Source: JAKOQB01 sp036824465 (GTDB lineage Bacteria; Pseudomonadota; Gammaproteobacteria; Burkholderiales; Burkholderiaceae_F). Taken from it: a stretch of 20,098 bases of DNA. The DNA lies in contig DAITAC010000075.1 of NCBI GenBank assembly GCA_036824465.1, positions 1-20,098 of the forward strand, written 5' to 3'. The notes under the pieces were generated by a model. That model ran no database searches. It was not told where the DNA came from and saw nothing but the letters and a program-made list of their open reading frames with translations. The first letter of the stretch is position 1; the number at the start of each line of letters is the position of its first letter. Positions 1 through 8,002 of the stretch are shown piece by piece. Both the position numbers and the translations under genes were made by a program.

Positions 1-65
1 GACCGGCGCATGAGTACACGAAGACGCTGCTGGCTGCGGTGCCAAGGCTGAAGCGGGCAGCGTAG
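1..65 (+). CDS. Oligopeptide-type ABC transporter ATP-binding protein, C-terminal fragment
   Basis: Only the last 20 codons are inside the window (codon phase begins at base 3, stop TAG at 63-65). They read PAHEYTKTLLAAVPRLKRAA. The HxYTxxLLAAVP signature is typical of the C-terminal region of DppD/DppF/OppD/GsiA-type ATPases that drive di- and oligopeptide or nickel import. The rest of the gene, with the Walker motifs, lies to the left of the window. It converges on the MNT gene with only 12 bp between the two stop codons, and no obvious terminator fits in that gap. The family call is inferred from the short tail alone; which transporter and substrate cannot be said. Confidence 0.65.
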   Translation, partial: PAHEYTKTLLAAVPRLKRAA

Positions 66-77
66 CAGCGTGTCAGT

Positions 78-443
78 TCAAGCAGTGCCCGTACCTGCTC
101 GCGTGGTCACCCGCTCCCAGATCAACAAGCCTTCCGCGCGAATGCGCCGCGCAAGCCGCGGGTCTGGATCATTTGCGTACAGTCCGACGAGGTTGACGAA
201 ACCGGGCCACTGATCGACAACGGGCGCCTCTGCTTCGACTCGCAGGGCCTCCAGCCATGCACGAAGTTCCGCCGCTTCGGCCTCGTCGAATTCGACCGCG
301 ACGTCCAGATCGGAATTCTGCGTTGAGGCGCCGCGTGCACGGCTTCCGAACACCCAAACTCGCAGCGCGCTCGGGTTTGAGCTCGCTCGCTGCGCGATGA
401 GCGCGGTGAGCCGGACTTCCAACGGCGTCAGCAGTGAACCCAT
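78..443 (-). CDS. MNT-type nucleotidyltransferase, antitoxin-like partner of the HEPN protein
   Basis: A 121-residue minimal nucleotidyltransferase. The family signature GSX10DXD is intact: G33-S34, then GSRARG, then S44-D45-L46-D47. A further acidic residue at D77 (PVVDQW) may be the third metal ligand. In studied HEPN/MNT pairs the MNT protein acts in the cytoplasm as an antitoxin that transfers AMP to the HEPN toxin; that function is inferred here from family and pairing. The ATG at 441-443 shares its A with the TGA of the upstream HEPN gene (TGATG), so the two are almost certainly translationally coupled. Confidence is high for the fold and moderate for the antitoxin role. Confidence 0.85.
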   Translation of the reverse strand: MGSLLTPLEVRLTALIAQRASSNPSALRVWVFGSRARGASTQNSDLDVAVEFDEAEAAELRAWLEALRVEAEAPVVDQWPGFVNLVGLYANDPDPRLARRIRAEGLLIWERVTTRAGTGTA

Positions 444-889
444 CAGTTGCCCAAGCGATCGATGCGCAATTTGAGGTTAGGCCAGGTGCGCTGCAGGTAC
501 TCGCCCGCTGCGGCGACAAAGGTCGCAGCTTCGGTCCGGGCCGCTTCCCATGACGACTGATCGACGTCGACCAGCAAGCGGTAATCGGCTTCGTGTCGGC
601 GTGCGAGCAAGGCAGATAGCGCGCGACCCGCGTCCTTCGAAAGGCTTCCGGGCAACACGAAGTGAAGTCCCAACAAGCGTTGCACGCCTTCGTGGGCAGC
701 CGCCTCCAAGCCATGGGTCGCCAGCAATCCCTGCGCGACATGAAATGCGGTGAAGTCGGCGCGCGTGACTGCTTGACGGAAGAAACCCTGATCTGCCAAG
801 AGATAAGCGGCCGCCGCTTCGCGCGCGGCCTCGTCGAGTTCCCGTTGTGCGAGCAAGAATCGCGCGTGGTCGGAGATCACGCCGGGCAA
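443..889 (-). CDS. HEPN domain protein of the UPF0332 type, toxin-like partner of MNT
   Basis: A 148-residue, mostly helical protein. Residues about 43-104 follow the UPF0332/HEPN pattern: RADFTAFHVAQGLL, then GLEAAAHEGVQRLLGLHFV, then LLARRHEADY. HEPN proteins of this kind usually pair with an MNT nucleotidyltransferase, as here. The start is TTG (887-889); no in-frame ATG precedes the conserved region. Order HEPN then MNT, with a 1-nt overlap, is normal for these modules. The RX4-6H RNase motif of HepT toxins is not seen in the last helices, where the segment ends RxxxxDY instead; an RX6H occurs only early (R43 to H50). Toxicity by RNA cleavage is therefore uncertain. Confidence 0.78.
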   Translation of the reverse strand: MPGVISDHARFLLAQRELDEAAREAAAAYLLADQGFFRQAVTRADFTAFHVAQGLLATHGLEAAAHEGVQRLLGLHFVLPGSLSKDAGRALSALLARRHEADYRLLVDVDQSSWEAARTEAATFVAAAGEYLQRTWPNLKLRIDRLGN

Positions 890-1092
890 TGCCGATTGGA
901 TCGATGCGAGTCAGTCTACGCTCCCAGCCAGTCTGAGTGAAACTGGATCGCATTCAGGGAATGTCTGGGACGCTGAGTCCGCGCAGGTGGGGATTCGGTC
1001 GACCGCCGAAGGGCCTTCAGGCAAATGGCGCAACCCAACGGTAGGTGTTCGGCGAACGAGATACAGTAGACGCGTCGGCGTCGGCTTCGTTC

Positions 1093-1560
1093 ATGTCCAA
1101 TCGGTGGTTGATTCCGAGTCTTCTGCTGGCGACCTTGGCCGCGAGCTGCGCCGTCGGCAACACCGACCGGTCCGGTTTGAACTTACCGCGAACGCCTCCA
1201 GACGACCCGAGTGTGGACAGCACAGTTCCCATGAAGGCTAACTCGACCGCAGCGGCGGGTAGACGTATGAGCAACGACCTGCAGTCGATGGTGCAGAAGG
1301 CGCTTGCCGATGCGGCACGACGGACGGGGCGCGATGAGACGACGCTGAAGGTCCTCAGTGCCGAAGCAGTGACGTGGCCCGATGGCAGCGTGGGATGTCC
1401 AGAGCCCGGCATGCTGTATACGCAGGCGCTCGTGCCCGGTTATCGCGTTCGCATCCAGGCCGGCACCGAACTGCTCGACTACCCCGCGAACCGCCGTGGC
1501 CAGCTCGTCCTGTGCCCGCCAAGCCGCGCGACGGACCCATTGCGCAACGGCCCGACATAG
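1093..1560 (+). CDS. Putative lipoprotein with a WPDGSxGCP domain, function unknown
   Basis: A 155-residue exported protein. The ATG at 1093 was chosen because it begins a signal sequence (MSNRWLIPSLLLATLAASC) with a probable lipobox cysteine at C19; the longer frame from a GTG at 1045 would bury this signal. No clear Shine-Dalgarno precedes either start, so the start is only moderately certain. The C-terminal half (about 85-135) contains VTWPDGSVGCPEPGMLYTQ followed by GYRV and, 20 residues on, LVLCP. I recognise this pattern from small secreted bacterial proteins of unknown role. C102 and C131 could form a disulfide. It converges on the S8 protease gene, with a terminator between them; no functional link is shown. 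Confidence 0.68.
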   Translation: MSNRWLIPSLLLATLAASCAVGNTDRSGLNLPRTPPDDPSVDSTVPMKANSTAAAGRRMSNDLQSMVQKALADAARRTGRDETTLKVLSAEAVTWPDGSVGCPEPGMLYTQALVPGYRVRIQAGTELLDYPANRRGQLVLCPPSRATDPLRNGPT

Positions 1561-1600
1561 TCGGCACGAGGGTGAGCTTCGTTGACCCACTCAAGTCAAC

Positions 1601-1638
1601 GGAAAGAAAACGCCCCGCGGGATTGCGCCCCGGGGCGT
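1601..1638 (-). terminator. Rho-independent terminator of the S8 protease gene
   Basis: An inverted repeat, 1610-1617 (acgccccg) against 1631-1638 (cggggcgt), is extended inward by GGG/CCC pairs (1619-1621 with 1628-1630). Read on the minus strand the stem is followed by TTTTCTTTCC, so it terminates transcription coming from the protease. The T tract is on the minus-strand side only, so it is a poorer terminator for the lipoprotein gene. Confidence 0.8.
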
Positions 1639-1674
1639 AGTTCCGTACCAGCCGTCAGACTGTACCACTCTTGC

Positions 1675-4674
1675 TTACGGATCGACGCGCACGATAGTCG
1701 GGTTCGGCAGGCCTGCGGCGCCACCGTAGGCCACCGAGCCGAGATACTTGGTGCCGGCGGTCAGGCCGCTGAAAGAGAGGTTGATCGTCCCTGTTCCGCC
1801 AATTATTGCAGCCGTCGGCGCGTTGACGGTCATGTTGCCGGCAGCCGTGTTTCCGAGCAGCCAGGTGTGCAGCTTGAACGGACTTGATCCGACCACTCCC
1901 CAGCCCTGCACCACCACCGTGTAGGTGGCCGCCGTCGGGTCGATGAGGTTCACTTCCTCGGCCGACGTGCCACTGCCGCTTCCGCCGACCAGTGTGGTGC
2001 CTCTGAACACGCACATGTCGATGTCCGAACCCGGGTTTACATCGGCATCGAACAGCGCGAAACGCGCGTACGTAGTACCGGCCGGAACAACGATATCGAT
2101 CTTCTGCGCGTTCGGCGACGCCAATGAACAGGTGCTGTTCGTCGGGTCGTCGCTAACCGTTCCCGAAGTGATTGCCGCCGGAACGAGTCCGCGTGCGGTC
2201 GCCGTGAAGACTCCGTCGTAGCCAAAGGTCACGTTGTAGCTGCCCGACACCTGCGTCGGCGCCGCCAGCGCGACCGGCCGCACTACCATCGGGATGCGCA
2301 CGTTGTGCACGCCGTCGCTGAGGCGCAGTTGCCCACCTGTGTAGACGTTCAAGGCTGCTGCCGTCCGGGTGAAGGTCACGGTGAAGGACTTGGTCTCGCC
2401 CGCCGCCAGCGTCAACGTCGCGGGCTTCGCAACGGTGAACCCCACCATGCCCGTGTGAGACAGCGTGTAGGTGGCTGCGTTGCCACCGACATTGGTCACT
2501 TTGCGTGTGACGGTCTGCACGCCTGCCAGGTCGCCGATGGCGATCGACGCGGTGTTCAAGTTGCTCGGGTCGAGCACCGGAACGCCGGCCGAGGTGCAGA
2601 ACGACGTCGGCAACTGTGTGCCGCACAGGAAGCCCAGCCAGTCGCTGAAGTTCGAGTCGAACACCAGGCCTGGGTTCGCGGCCGAATTCGGCTGCACATG
2701 CCCGGCGCCCTGGCGGAAGATTAGTACAGGGTTCGTTTCGGCGGCGGGCGGCGTCCCACCGTCGAGTACGTCAACGCCGGTGGTCATCAGCGCCGACTTG
2801 ATCGCCATGGGCGACCAGCTTGGGCGCAGCTCCTTCAGCAGCGCAGCAAGGCCGGCCACATGGGGACTGGACATCGAGGTGCCGCTGTACACGTCGAACA
2901 AGCGCCCGAAGTTGTTCGGCGGAGCCACGCCCGCAAGGATGTCCTGTCCCGGCGCGATGAGGTCAGGTTTCAGCAGATCTCCATTGCCGGCGCGCAGTGG
3001 GCCACGCGACGAGAATGACGCCGTGAACGGCGCCGGCGCGTTGTACACGATGGAGGCAGCGTTGATAGTGGCTGATGCGCCGGCCAACGCCGCGTAAGCC
3101 TTTACCGCCGCGCGGTCTGTGTTTTGCAGGTGCACGGTCGGCACCGAGTGCAGATCGGCGTTGAGCGAGTTGGCGCTGGTGTTGAGCAGGATCATGCCTG
3201 CGCCGCCGGCCTCTTTCACCGCCAGGCTCTTGTTGACACGCGCGCTGACGCCCCGGTCGCAGACGACGATCTTGCCGGCCACCTTCGCCGGGTCGAGCAC
3301 CGCTACGCCGCCGTTGTCCACGGCCGCGAAGCACAATGCAACCGCGGTCGCATCGGCACCGGTCAGCCCGGCGGCGGTGGAATCGATCAGCGCCTTGGAG
3401 GCCAGCGCGGCCGCCACCGAAGCGCCGTTGTAGGTGACTGCGTTGCCGAGCGTCACGGAACCCTGGCCGTCGCGGTTGTGCGTGCCGGCGGCCACTGTGG
3501 TCAGCCATGGGCCGGGGTGGGCCACGGTGCTGGTCGTCGGGCCGCTGTTGCCGGCCGAAGCTGCCACGAAGACACCCGCATCGGCGGCAAAGAGAAACGC
3601 GATCTCGACCGAGTCACGGAAATTGGTGGTCGAACCGCTGATGGAGAAGTTGATTACGTCCACGCCATCGGCTACAGCTTGGTCGATCGCGGCAACGCTG
3701 TCCGACGAGAAGCATCCTCCGCCCGTGGGCTCATCGGCCCAGCAGACCTTGTAGGCGGCGATGCGCGCACGGGGCGCGATGCCGCTGATGCTGCCGAACA
3801 CGGAAGCGGGGCCTGTGGCCGGCACCCCCGCGTTGCCACCTGCTGTTGAGGACGTGTGCGTTCCGTGACCGCCCCAATCACGCGGCGAGTTGAACTCAAA
3901 CGGGAACAGGCGGTCGATCTCGTCGTTGCCGCCCCAACCCGCGTTGTAGTAACGCGCGCCGATCAGCTTCTGGTTGCAGTTCGACGCGTTGAACGCCTCT
4001 CCTGGGGTGCACTTGCCGTTCCAGCCGGGGATCTGCTGGTAGCCGAGCTTGCCGTCCTTGGTGCCATTGCCGTTGACGTCGGTACGGTCGGAAAAGCTCG
4101 GATGCTCCGGCCAAGCGCCGCTATCAACGATGCCGATGATGACGTCTTCGCCCTTTGCCCCGGTACTGGTCCAGAAGCCACTTGGACCACTGAGTCCGAG
4201 AAACGCAGGCGTCGATGAGGTATTGAGCGAGCGGAGTTCGTCCTTGGTTACCGCGAGGACGCCCTTTGTTTGCGAAAGCTTTTGCGCCTGCTCAGGCGTC
4301 AATTCCGCCGCAAATCCATTGAACACATAGCCGTAGCTATAGAGCTTCTTGCCGCCACCGACACTATTGAGGACAGCGTCATGTCGCGACGTGAGGTAGC
4401 TCAGGTAGTTGATGACCTGCGGATCGTTCGGATTGATCTTCTGGCCCTTGCGCGGCTGGGTCGCCGCGTAGCCGTTGATCCCACCTTTGTACGCGGAGAC
4501 AGGATCTTCTGCCAGCTGAACAATGTAGGCCTTGTTGGTGATCGTACTGCCGTTGACTGCTTTTGCTTCGCTGTTTGACTGTGCCGCTAGGATCGCCGTT
4601 GATGGCGAAGCCAAGGCGAACGTCGCCAGCAAAGCGGCAGTTGCAGCCGGCCTCAATACGAATTCGCTGCGCAT
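1675..4674 (-). CDS. Secreted S8 (subtilisin-like) serine protease with I9, PA and C-terminal domains
   Basis: A 999-residue exported protease. The start at 4674 was preferred over an upstream ATG at 4734 because it begins a signal peptide (cleavage near residue 31) and follows AGGAGGA at ideal spacing. Order: I9 propeptide (about 47-150, YIVQLAEDPVSAY to GFAAEL); S8 domain with D194 (GIVDSG), H280 (GGHGTHT), oxyanion N386 (AGNSGP) and S610 (SGTSMSSPH); a PA insertion (about 420-545); GAGHVQPNSAANPGLVFD; an Fn3-like domain (about 710-810); and a pre-peptidase-like tail (about 815-999). This layout resembles plant cucumisin-type subtilases and their bacterial relatives. All catalytic residues are present. 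It probably degrades extracellular protein, and the next genes are uptake receptors. The propeptide and tail should be removed on maturation. Confidence 0.93.
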   Translation of the reverse strand: MRSEFVLRPAATAALLATFALASPSTAILAAQSNSEAKAVNGSTITNKAYIVQLAEDPVSAYKGGINGYAATQPRKGQKINPNDPQVINYLSYLTSRHDAVLNSVGGGKKLYSYGYVFNGFAAELTPEQAQKLSQTKGVLAVTKDELRSLNTSSTPAFLGLSGPSGFWTSTGAKGEDVIIGIVDSGAWPEHPSFSDRTDVNGNGTKDGKLGYQQIPGWNGKCTPGEAFNASNCNQKLIGARYYNAGWGGNDEIDRLFPFEFNSPRDWGGHGTHTSSTAGGNAGVPATGPASVFGSISGIAPRARIAAYKVCWADEPTGGGCFSSDSVAAIDQAVADGVDVINFSISGSTTNFRDSVEIAFLFAADAGVFVAASAGNSGPTTSTVAHPGPWLTTVAAGTHNRDGQGSVTLGNAVTYNGASVAAALASKALIDSTAAGLTGADATAVALCFAAVDNGGVAVLDPAKVAGKIVVCDRGVSARVNKSLAVKEAGGAGMILLNTSANSLNADLHSVPTVHLQNTDRAAVKAYAALAGASATINAASIVYNAPAPFTASFSSRGPLRAGNGDLLKPDLIAPGQDILAGVAPPNNFGRLFDVYSGTSMSSPHVAGLAALLKELRPSWSPMAIKSALMTTGVDVLDGGTPPAAETNPVLIFRQGAGHVQPNSAANPGLVFDSNFSDWLGFLCGTQLPTSFCTSAGVPVLDPSNLNTASIAIGDLAGVQTVTRKVTNVGGNAATYTLSHTGMVGFTVAKPATLTLAAGETKSFTVTFTRTAAALNVYTGGQLRLSDGVHNVRIPMVVRPVALAAPTQVSGSYNVTFGYDGVFTATARGLVPAAITSGTVSDDPTNSTCSLASPNAQKIDIVVPAGTTYARFALFDADVNPGSDIDMCVFRGTTLVGGSGSGTSAEEVNLIDPTAATYTVVVQGWGVVGSSPFKLHTWLLGNTAAGNMTVNAPTAAIIGGTGTINLSFSGLTAGTKYLGSVAYGGAAGLPNPTIVRVDP

Positions 4675-4853
4675 GCATCCTCCTGCAAAGTTGAGTGGGT
4701 CTCTGACATCCATCGCGGATCGGAGCCTTGTCAACGCGCAGCGCGGGAAATCGAAATCCGCGTATCACGCGATGTCTACTCAACTGCAGGAACTGCCAAC
4801 CGAGACGCGCCAGCCTGCGCGCGCTCCGTTCTTATCCTTTAGGCAACCCAGCC

Positions 4854-4877
4854 CTCTTGTTCATGATGAAGCAAGAG
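4854..4877. repeat. Imperfect inverted repeat upstream of the S8 protease (possible operator)
   Basis: Left arm CTCTTGTTCAT (4854-4864), one central G, right arm ATGAAGCAAGAG (4866-4877). The arms are complementary over 11 bp with a single bulged base. With a one-base spacer it is a DNA palindrome, too tight for an RNA hairpin, and so more like a dimeric regulator site. It lies about 180-200 nt upstream of the protease start. Function is inferred only. Confidence 0.4.
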
Positions 4878-5149
4878 CTGTAGTTTTGCGGCCCCGCTTC
4901 ACAGCGGGTGTGCCCTTCGATCGTCGCAGTGGGCCGAAGCTACCGCGGCTTTGTCACGAAGGCAACAATTGATTGCTGTGCGCTCCAAAGGATCTCCCTC
5001 TCTTCTTCTTGGAGGAACACAATCGACACATAGAAAGTGAGTCCTTGCAGCCCGGAAGCGCTGGACATTCCGATACTGCGACTAATTACTGCTTGGGTCT
5101 GCGAGCGTGCGCGGGCTTTCCGCCAGTATCGTCTGCTCGCCTCTCATGT

Positions 5150-5194
5150 TGCAAGAAGAAGAACGGGCCCGCGAGAAGATACTCGCGGACCCGT
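5150..5194 (-). terminator. Rho-independent terminator of the first TonB-dependent receptor
   Basis: A 13-bp stem, 5163-5175 against 5182-5194, has one C-A mismatch and a 6-nt loop (aagata). Read on the minus strand it begins 19 nt after the receptor stop codon and is followed by TTCTTCTTCTTGC, a T-rich though interrupted tail. It separates receptor transcription from the protease gene. Confidence 0.75.
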
Positions 5195-5212
5195 CATGAG
5201 AAGTCGTTACTG

Positions 5213-8002
5213 TTAGAACTCGTAGCGGGCGGACAATGTGTACGTCCGCCCAAGCGGATTGTGGAACCGGTCGTCGTAGGCGCGTGCCTGGAAACGCGCT
5301 GTCTGGTTGGTGAACGGCGGGTCGGTGTCGAACAGGTTCAGCACCCCCGCTCGCAGCGTCAGGCTCTTGATGCCCGTGTAGCCAAACGACAGATCGACGA
5401 TCTGGTAGGCGCCGACCGTGTTGTCGTTCCAGGGCGCCGGGACGTTGTTGCTGTCCTTGTAGCCGGACGCGTATCGATGAACCACGCCGGCGTTAAAGGC
5501 GTTCATCTCCCATCCAACACTCACGACCTGCTTGAATCGGATCACCGGGCCGGGTGTTCCGCCGTCGTCGGTAAACCGCGTGTTGTAGTTGCCGACAGGG
5601 TTATACCAAGTGCCCTTAGGCTCGATCTGGAACTCGTATTTGCTGATGTAGGTCGCGCGGTAGTCCAGCGTGAAACGGCCGTACGGCGTTGCGCCCGGTC
5701 TCCAATTGAACTGGAAGTCGTAGCCGCTGGTCTTGGTGTCGCCGAGGTTCAGGTTGGTGTTGAGGACATACGCCAGCGGATCGCCGCCTGGAACGTTGCA
5801 ACCGGGGATTGTCGGGATGCGGGCCGGGTCGGCCTGACTGCAGCGGACGAACAGGTTCGCGTACTTGACCGGGTCGCCGAAGATCGCCGGATCGCCGATC
5901 ACGCCGATGTTGTTGGTGACTTTGTAGTCCCAGTAGTCGACGCCGAATGAAAACTGCGGCGTCGGCTGGAACACGAACCCGACTGTCCAGGCACTCGATT
6001 CCTCCGGGGTCAGCTTGGCATTCCCGCCCTGCAGCTGCTGGAACTGGATGCCACAGTCACGCGAGGCGATGCCACCCGCCGCCGTATTGACCACACCGTT
6101 GGGGCACAGCACCGGGTCGTTGTAGCGTGAGCCGGTAAAGGTGCTCTGGTTCGGCAGGTACAGCTGCGTCAACGTCGGCGCCGCAAAGCCGGTGTTGTAC
6201 GAACCACGCAAGAGCAGGTTCTGCACCGGCGTGTACTTGATCGAGAACTTCGGGTTGGTCGTGTTGCCAAAGTCGCTGTAGTCGTCGTGACGGACCGAGG
6301 CGTTAACTTCCAGGTTCTTCAGGATCGGGAAAGCCATCTCCAGGGCCGCGGCCCAGATATTGCGGTCGCCCTCGCGTAAAGGGGCGGAACCCGCCAAGCC
6401 GGAGCTCGTTGACTGGCTCGCCTTGGCGACGTCCGTTGTGAAGGCCATTTCCTCCTTGCGGAACTCGGCGCCCAGTGCAATGCCGATCGGGCCACCGGGC
6501 AGGCTTCCGAACTGCCGGCTGGCGACAGCGGTCAGGCTCGACAGGGTGCCCTCGCCCTCCTGGAGCTGACCGGTGATCGTGTTGGACTGCAGGAAAGCGA
6601 GCCCCGCCGCCGTCTGGTCGCCGAACGGATTGAGGTACGGTGCACCGTTGATACCCCGCATGCCGTTGCGCAGTGCCGTAATCCCCCCGTAGCCGTTCAG
6701 GAAGTCGGTGGTTATCTTCGAGTTCGACCATAACGCGTTTGCCTGGTAGTCCCAGCCAGCGACGAGGCCTTCCAGGCTGGCAACGAGCCGCTGGGTGTCG
6801 TTCACCCCGTCTTGCTCTCGCCCTCCCAACACCGTTGTGCGCCAGCTGATCGAAATCGGCTGCGTCCGATTCAGCGCAGTGTTGGTTATCGGCGTGATGC
6901 CGTTGCCAGGATAGAACGGGCTGTCCGGCCCCATCGTCAGGCCACCTTCCGGCGACGGTGCGATCGTCCTATTGATTGTGTTCCGCGAATAGAAGTACTC
7001 GAGCGATGCCGTGTGGTTCTGGCCCAGGGCCAGCGAGCCCTTCAGGATGCCGGACCACTGCTCCTGGTTTGGCACGACGGTGGTGAAACCTTGCGTGTCG
7101 GCGCCGCAGCGATTCGTGCCGAGACCCACGACCGGTTCCGGCGCGAAAATCGACCGCGGCGGGGCGCATTTGGGATCCAGCCCCAGTGTCGGATTCGTGT
7201 TCGAAACCGTAGTGACACCGGAAACCACCTGACTGTAGTTGGCCGGAAACGTGGTCGGGCTCAGGCCGTTGAATCCACGCTCCGGAATATAGGAGGTCCG
7301 CATGAAATCGCGCTCGGTTCCCTGCAGCGACTGCTGCTTGCGGTAGTTGAAGCCGCCGTAGACGTTCCAGCCCTCCTTGGACCGGTCGCCGAAGCCGGCG
7401 AGCACGTTGGCGGTGTAGACCTCACCGCCGCCTTGTTCAGGTATCTGGACTTCGCCGGCGACCGCCAAGCCCTTGTAATCCTTGCGCGTGATGAAGTTGA
7501 CCACTCCTGCGATTGCGTCCGTGCCATAGGTCGACGAGGCGCCGTCGCTAAGCACCTCGATGCGGTCGAGCGCAGCAAGCGGCAGCGTGTTCAGGTCGAC
7601 AGCGACCGCGGAGAACGGATTGGAAACTACACGCTTGCCGTTTAACAGCACCAGCGTGCGCTGCGCGCCCAGGCTGCGCAGTGACGCATAGGAAGCGGCG
7701 CCATTGCCTTGGCTAACTGAACCGGAACTGACCAGGCTGGCCGCGCCTTGTGTGACCAGTCGTAGGGCCTGTTCGGCGTTGGTCGCCCCCGCTTTTCTGA
7801 GTTCATCAACCGACAGTGTTGTCACCGGCAGCGACGTCTCGCCTTCGATTCGCTTGAGCAGCGATCCGGTGATCTCTACGCGTTCCAATGCCTGCGCGCC
7901 AGTCTGAGCAATAACGGGCGCCGGTAACGTGATGGCAACGACGACAAATCCTCCAAATGCAGACGCGACGGAAGACGCGACCGGGAGTTTCCGAAACCTC
8001 AT
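5213..8002 (-). CDS. TonB-dependent outer-membrane receptor (first copy)
   Basis: A 929-residue outer-membrane active transporter. The ATG at 8002 follows GGAGGAG. Signal peptide about 1-32; TonB-box-like ERVEITGS (40-47); plug about 55-175 with LVLLNGKRV, DRIEVLSDGASSTYGTDAI and VVNFITRKD; then the beta-barrel ending in YEF, the usual C-terminal aromatic signal for barrel assembly. Three loop cysteine pairs, C279/C299, C633/C650 and C721/C735, match those of the divergent receptor at 8538-11303, its evident paralogue. It should use the TonB-ExbBD motor encoded at 12630-15168. The ligand is unknown; the adjacent secreted protease makes peptides a reasonable guess. It has its own terminator. 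Confidence 0.92.
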   Translation of the reverse strand: MRFRKLPVASSVASAFGGFVVVAITLPAPVIAQTGAQALERVEITGSLLKRIEGETSLPVTTLSVDELRKAGATNAEQALRLVTQGAASLVSSGSVSQGNGAASYASLRSLGAQRTLVLLNGKRVVSNPFSAVAVDLNTLPLAALDRIEVLSDGASSTYGTDAIAGVVNFITRKDYKGLAVAGEVQIPEQGGGEVYTANVLAGFGDRSKEGWNVYGGFNYRKQQSLQGTERDFMRTSYIPERGFNGLSPTTFPANYSQVVSGVTTVSNTNPTLGLDPKCAPPRSIFAPEPVVGLGTNRCGADTQGFTTVVPNQEQWSGILKGSLALGQNHTASLEYFYSRNTINRTIAPSPEGGLTMGPDSPFYPGNGITPITNTALNRTQPISISWRTTVLGGREQDGVNDTQRLVASLEGLVAGWDYQANALWSNSKITTDFLNGYGGITALRNGMRGINGAPYLNPFGDQTAAGLAFLQSNTITGQLQEGEGTLSSLTAVASRQFGSLPGGPIGIALGAEFRKEEMAFTTDVAKASQSTSSGLAGSAPLREGDRNIWAAALEMAFPILKNLEVNASVRHDDYSDFGNTTNPKFSIKYTPVQNLLLRGSYNTGFAAPTLTQLYLPNQSTFTGSRYNDPVLCPNGVVNTAAGGIASRDCGIQFQQLQGGNAKLTPEESSAWTVGFVFQPTPQFSFGVDYWDYKVTNNIGVIGDPAIFGDPVKYANLFVRCSQADPARIPTIPGCNVPGGDPLAYVLNTNLNLGDTKTSGYDFQFNWRPGATPYGRFTLDYRATYISKYEFQIEPKGTWYNPVGNYNTRFTDDGGTPGPVIRFKQVVSVGWEMNAFNAGVVHRYASGYKDSNNVPAPWNDNTVGAYQIVDLSFGYTGIKSLTLRAGVLNLFDTDPPFTNQTARFQARAYDDRFHNPLGRTYTLSARYEF

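Larger units (their letters stand above)
4675..5212. other. Intergenic region between the S8 protease and the first receptor gene
   Basis: 538 nt without a convincing gene. From the protease side it holds the protease Shine-Dalgarno (AGGAGGA, just above 4674), an imperfect inverted repeat at 4854-4877 and the receptor terminator at 5150-5194. The open frames crossing it run antisense into the receptor gene and lack family motifs. I saw no tRNA-like fold and no canonical Fur box. The terminator implies that the protease has its own promoter here, but I could not identify a good -35/-10 pair. Confidence 0.6.

Noticed and set aside
4706..4734. TTGACA-like -35 on the minus strand (4729-4734) upstream of the protease
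   Set aside because: The hexamer is perfect, but at 16-18 nt spacing no sequence resembles a -10 element (GGATGT at 17 nt), so I do not call a promoter.
4973..5950. A 325-codon plus-strand open frame crossing the first receptor terminator
   Set aside because: It runs through the terminator hairpin and antisense to the receptor C-terminus; no motifs.
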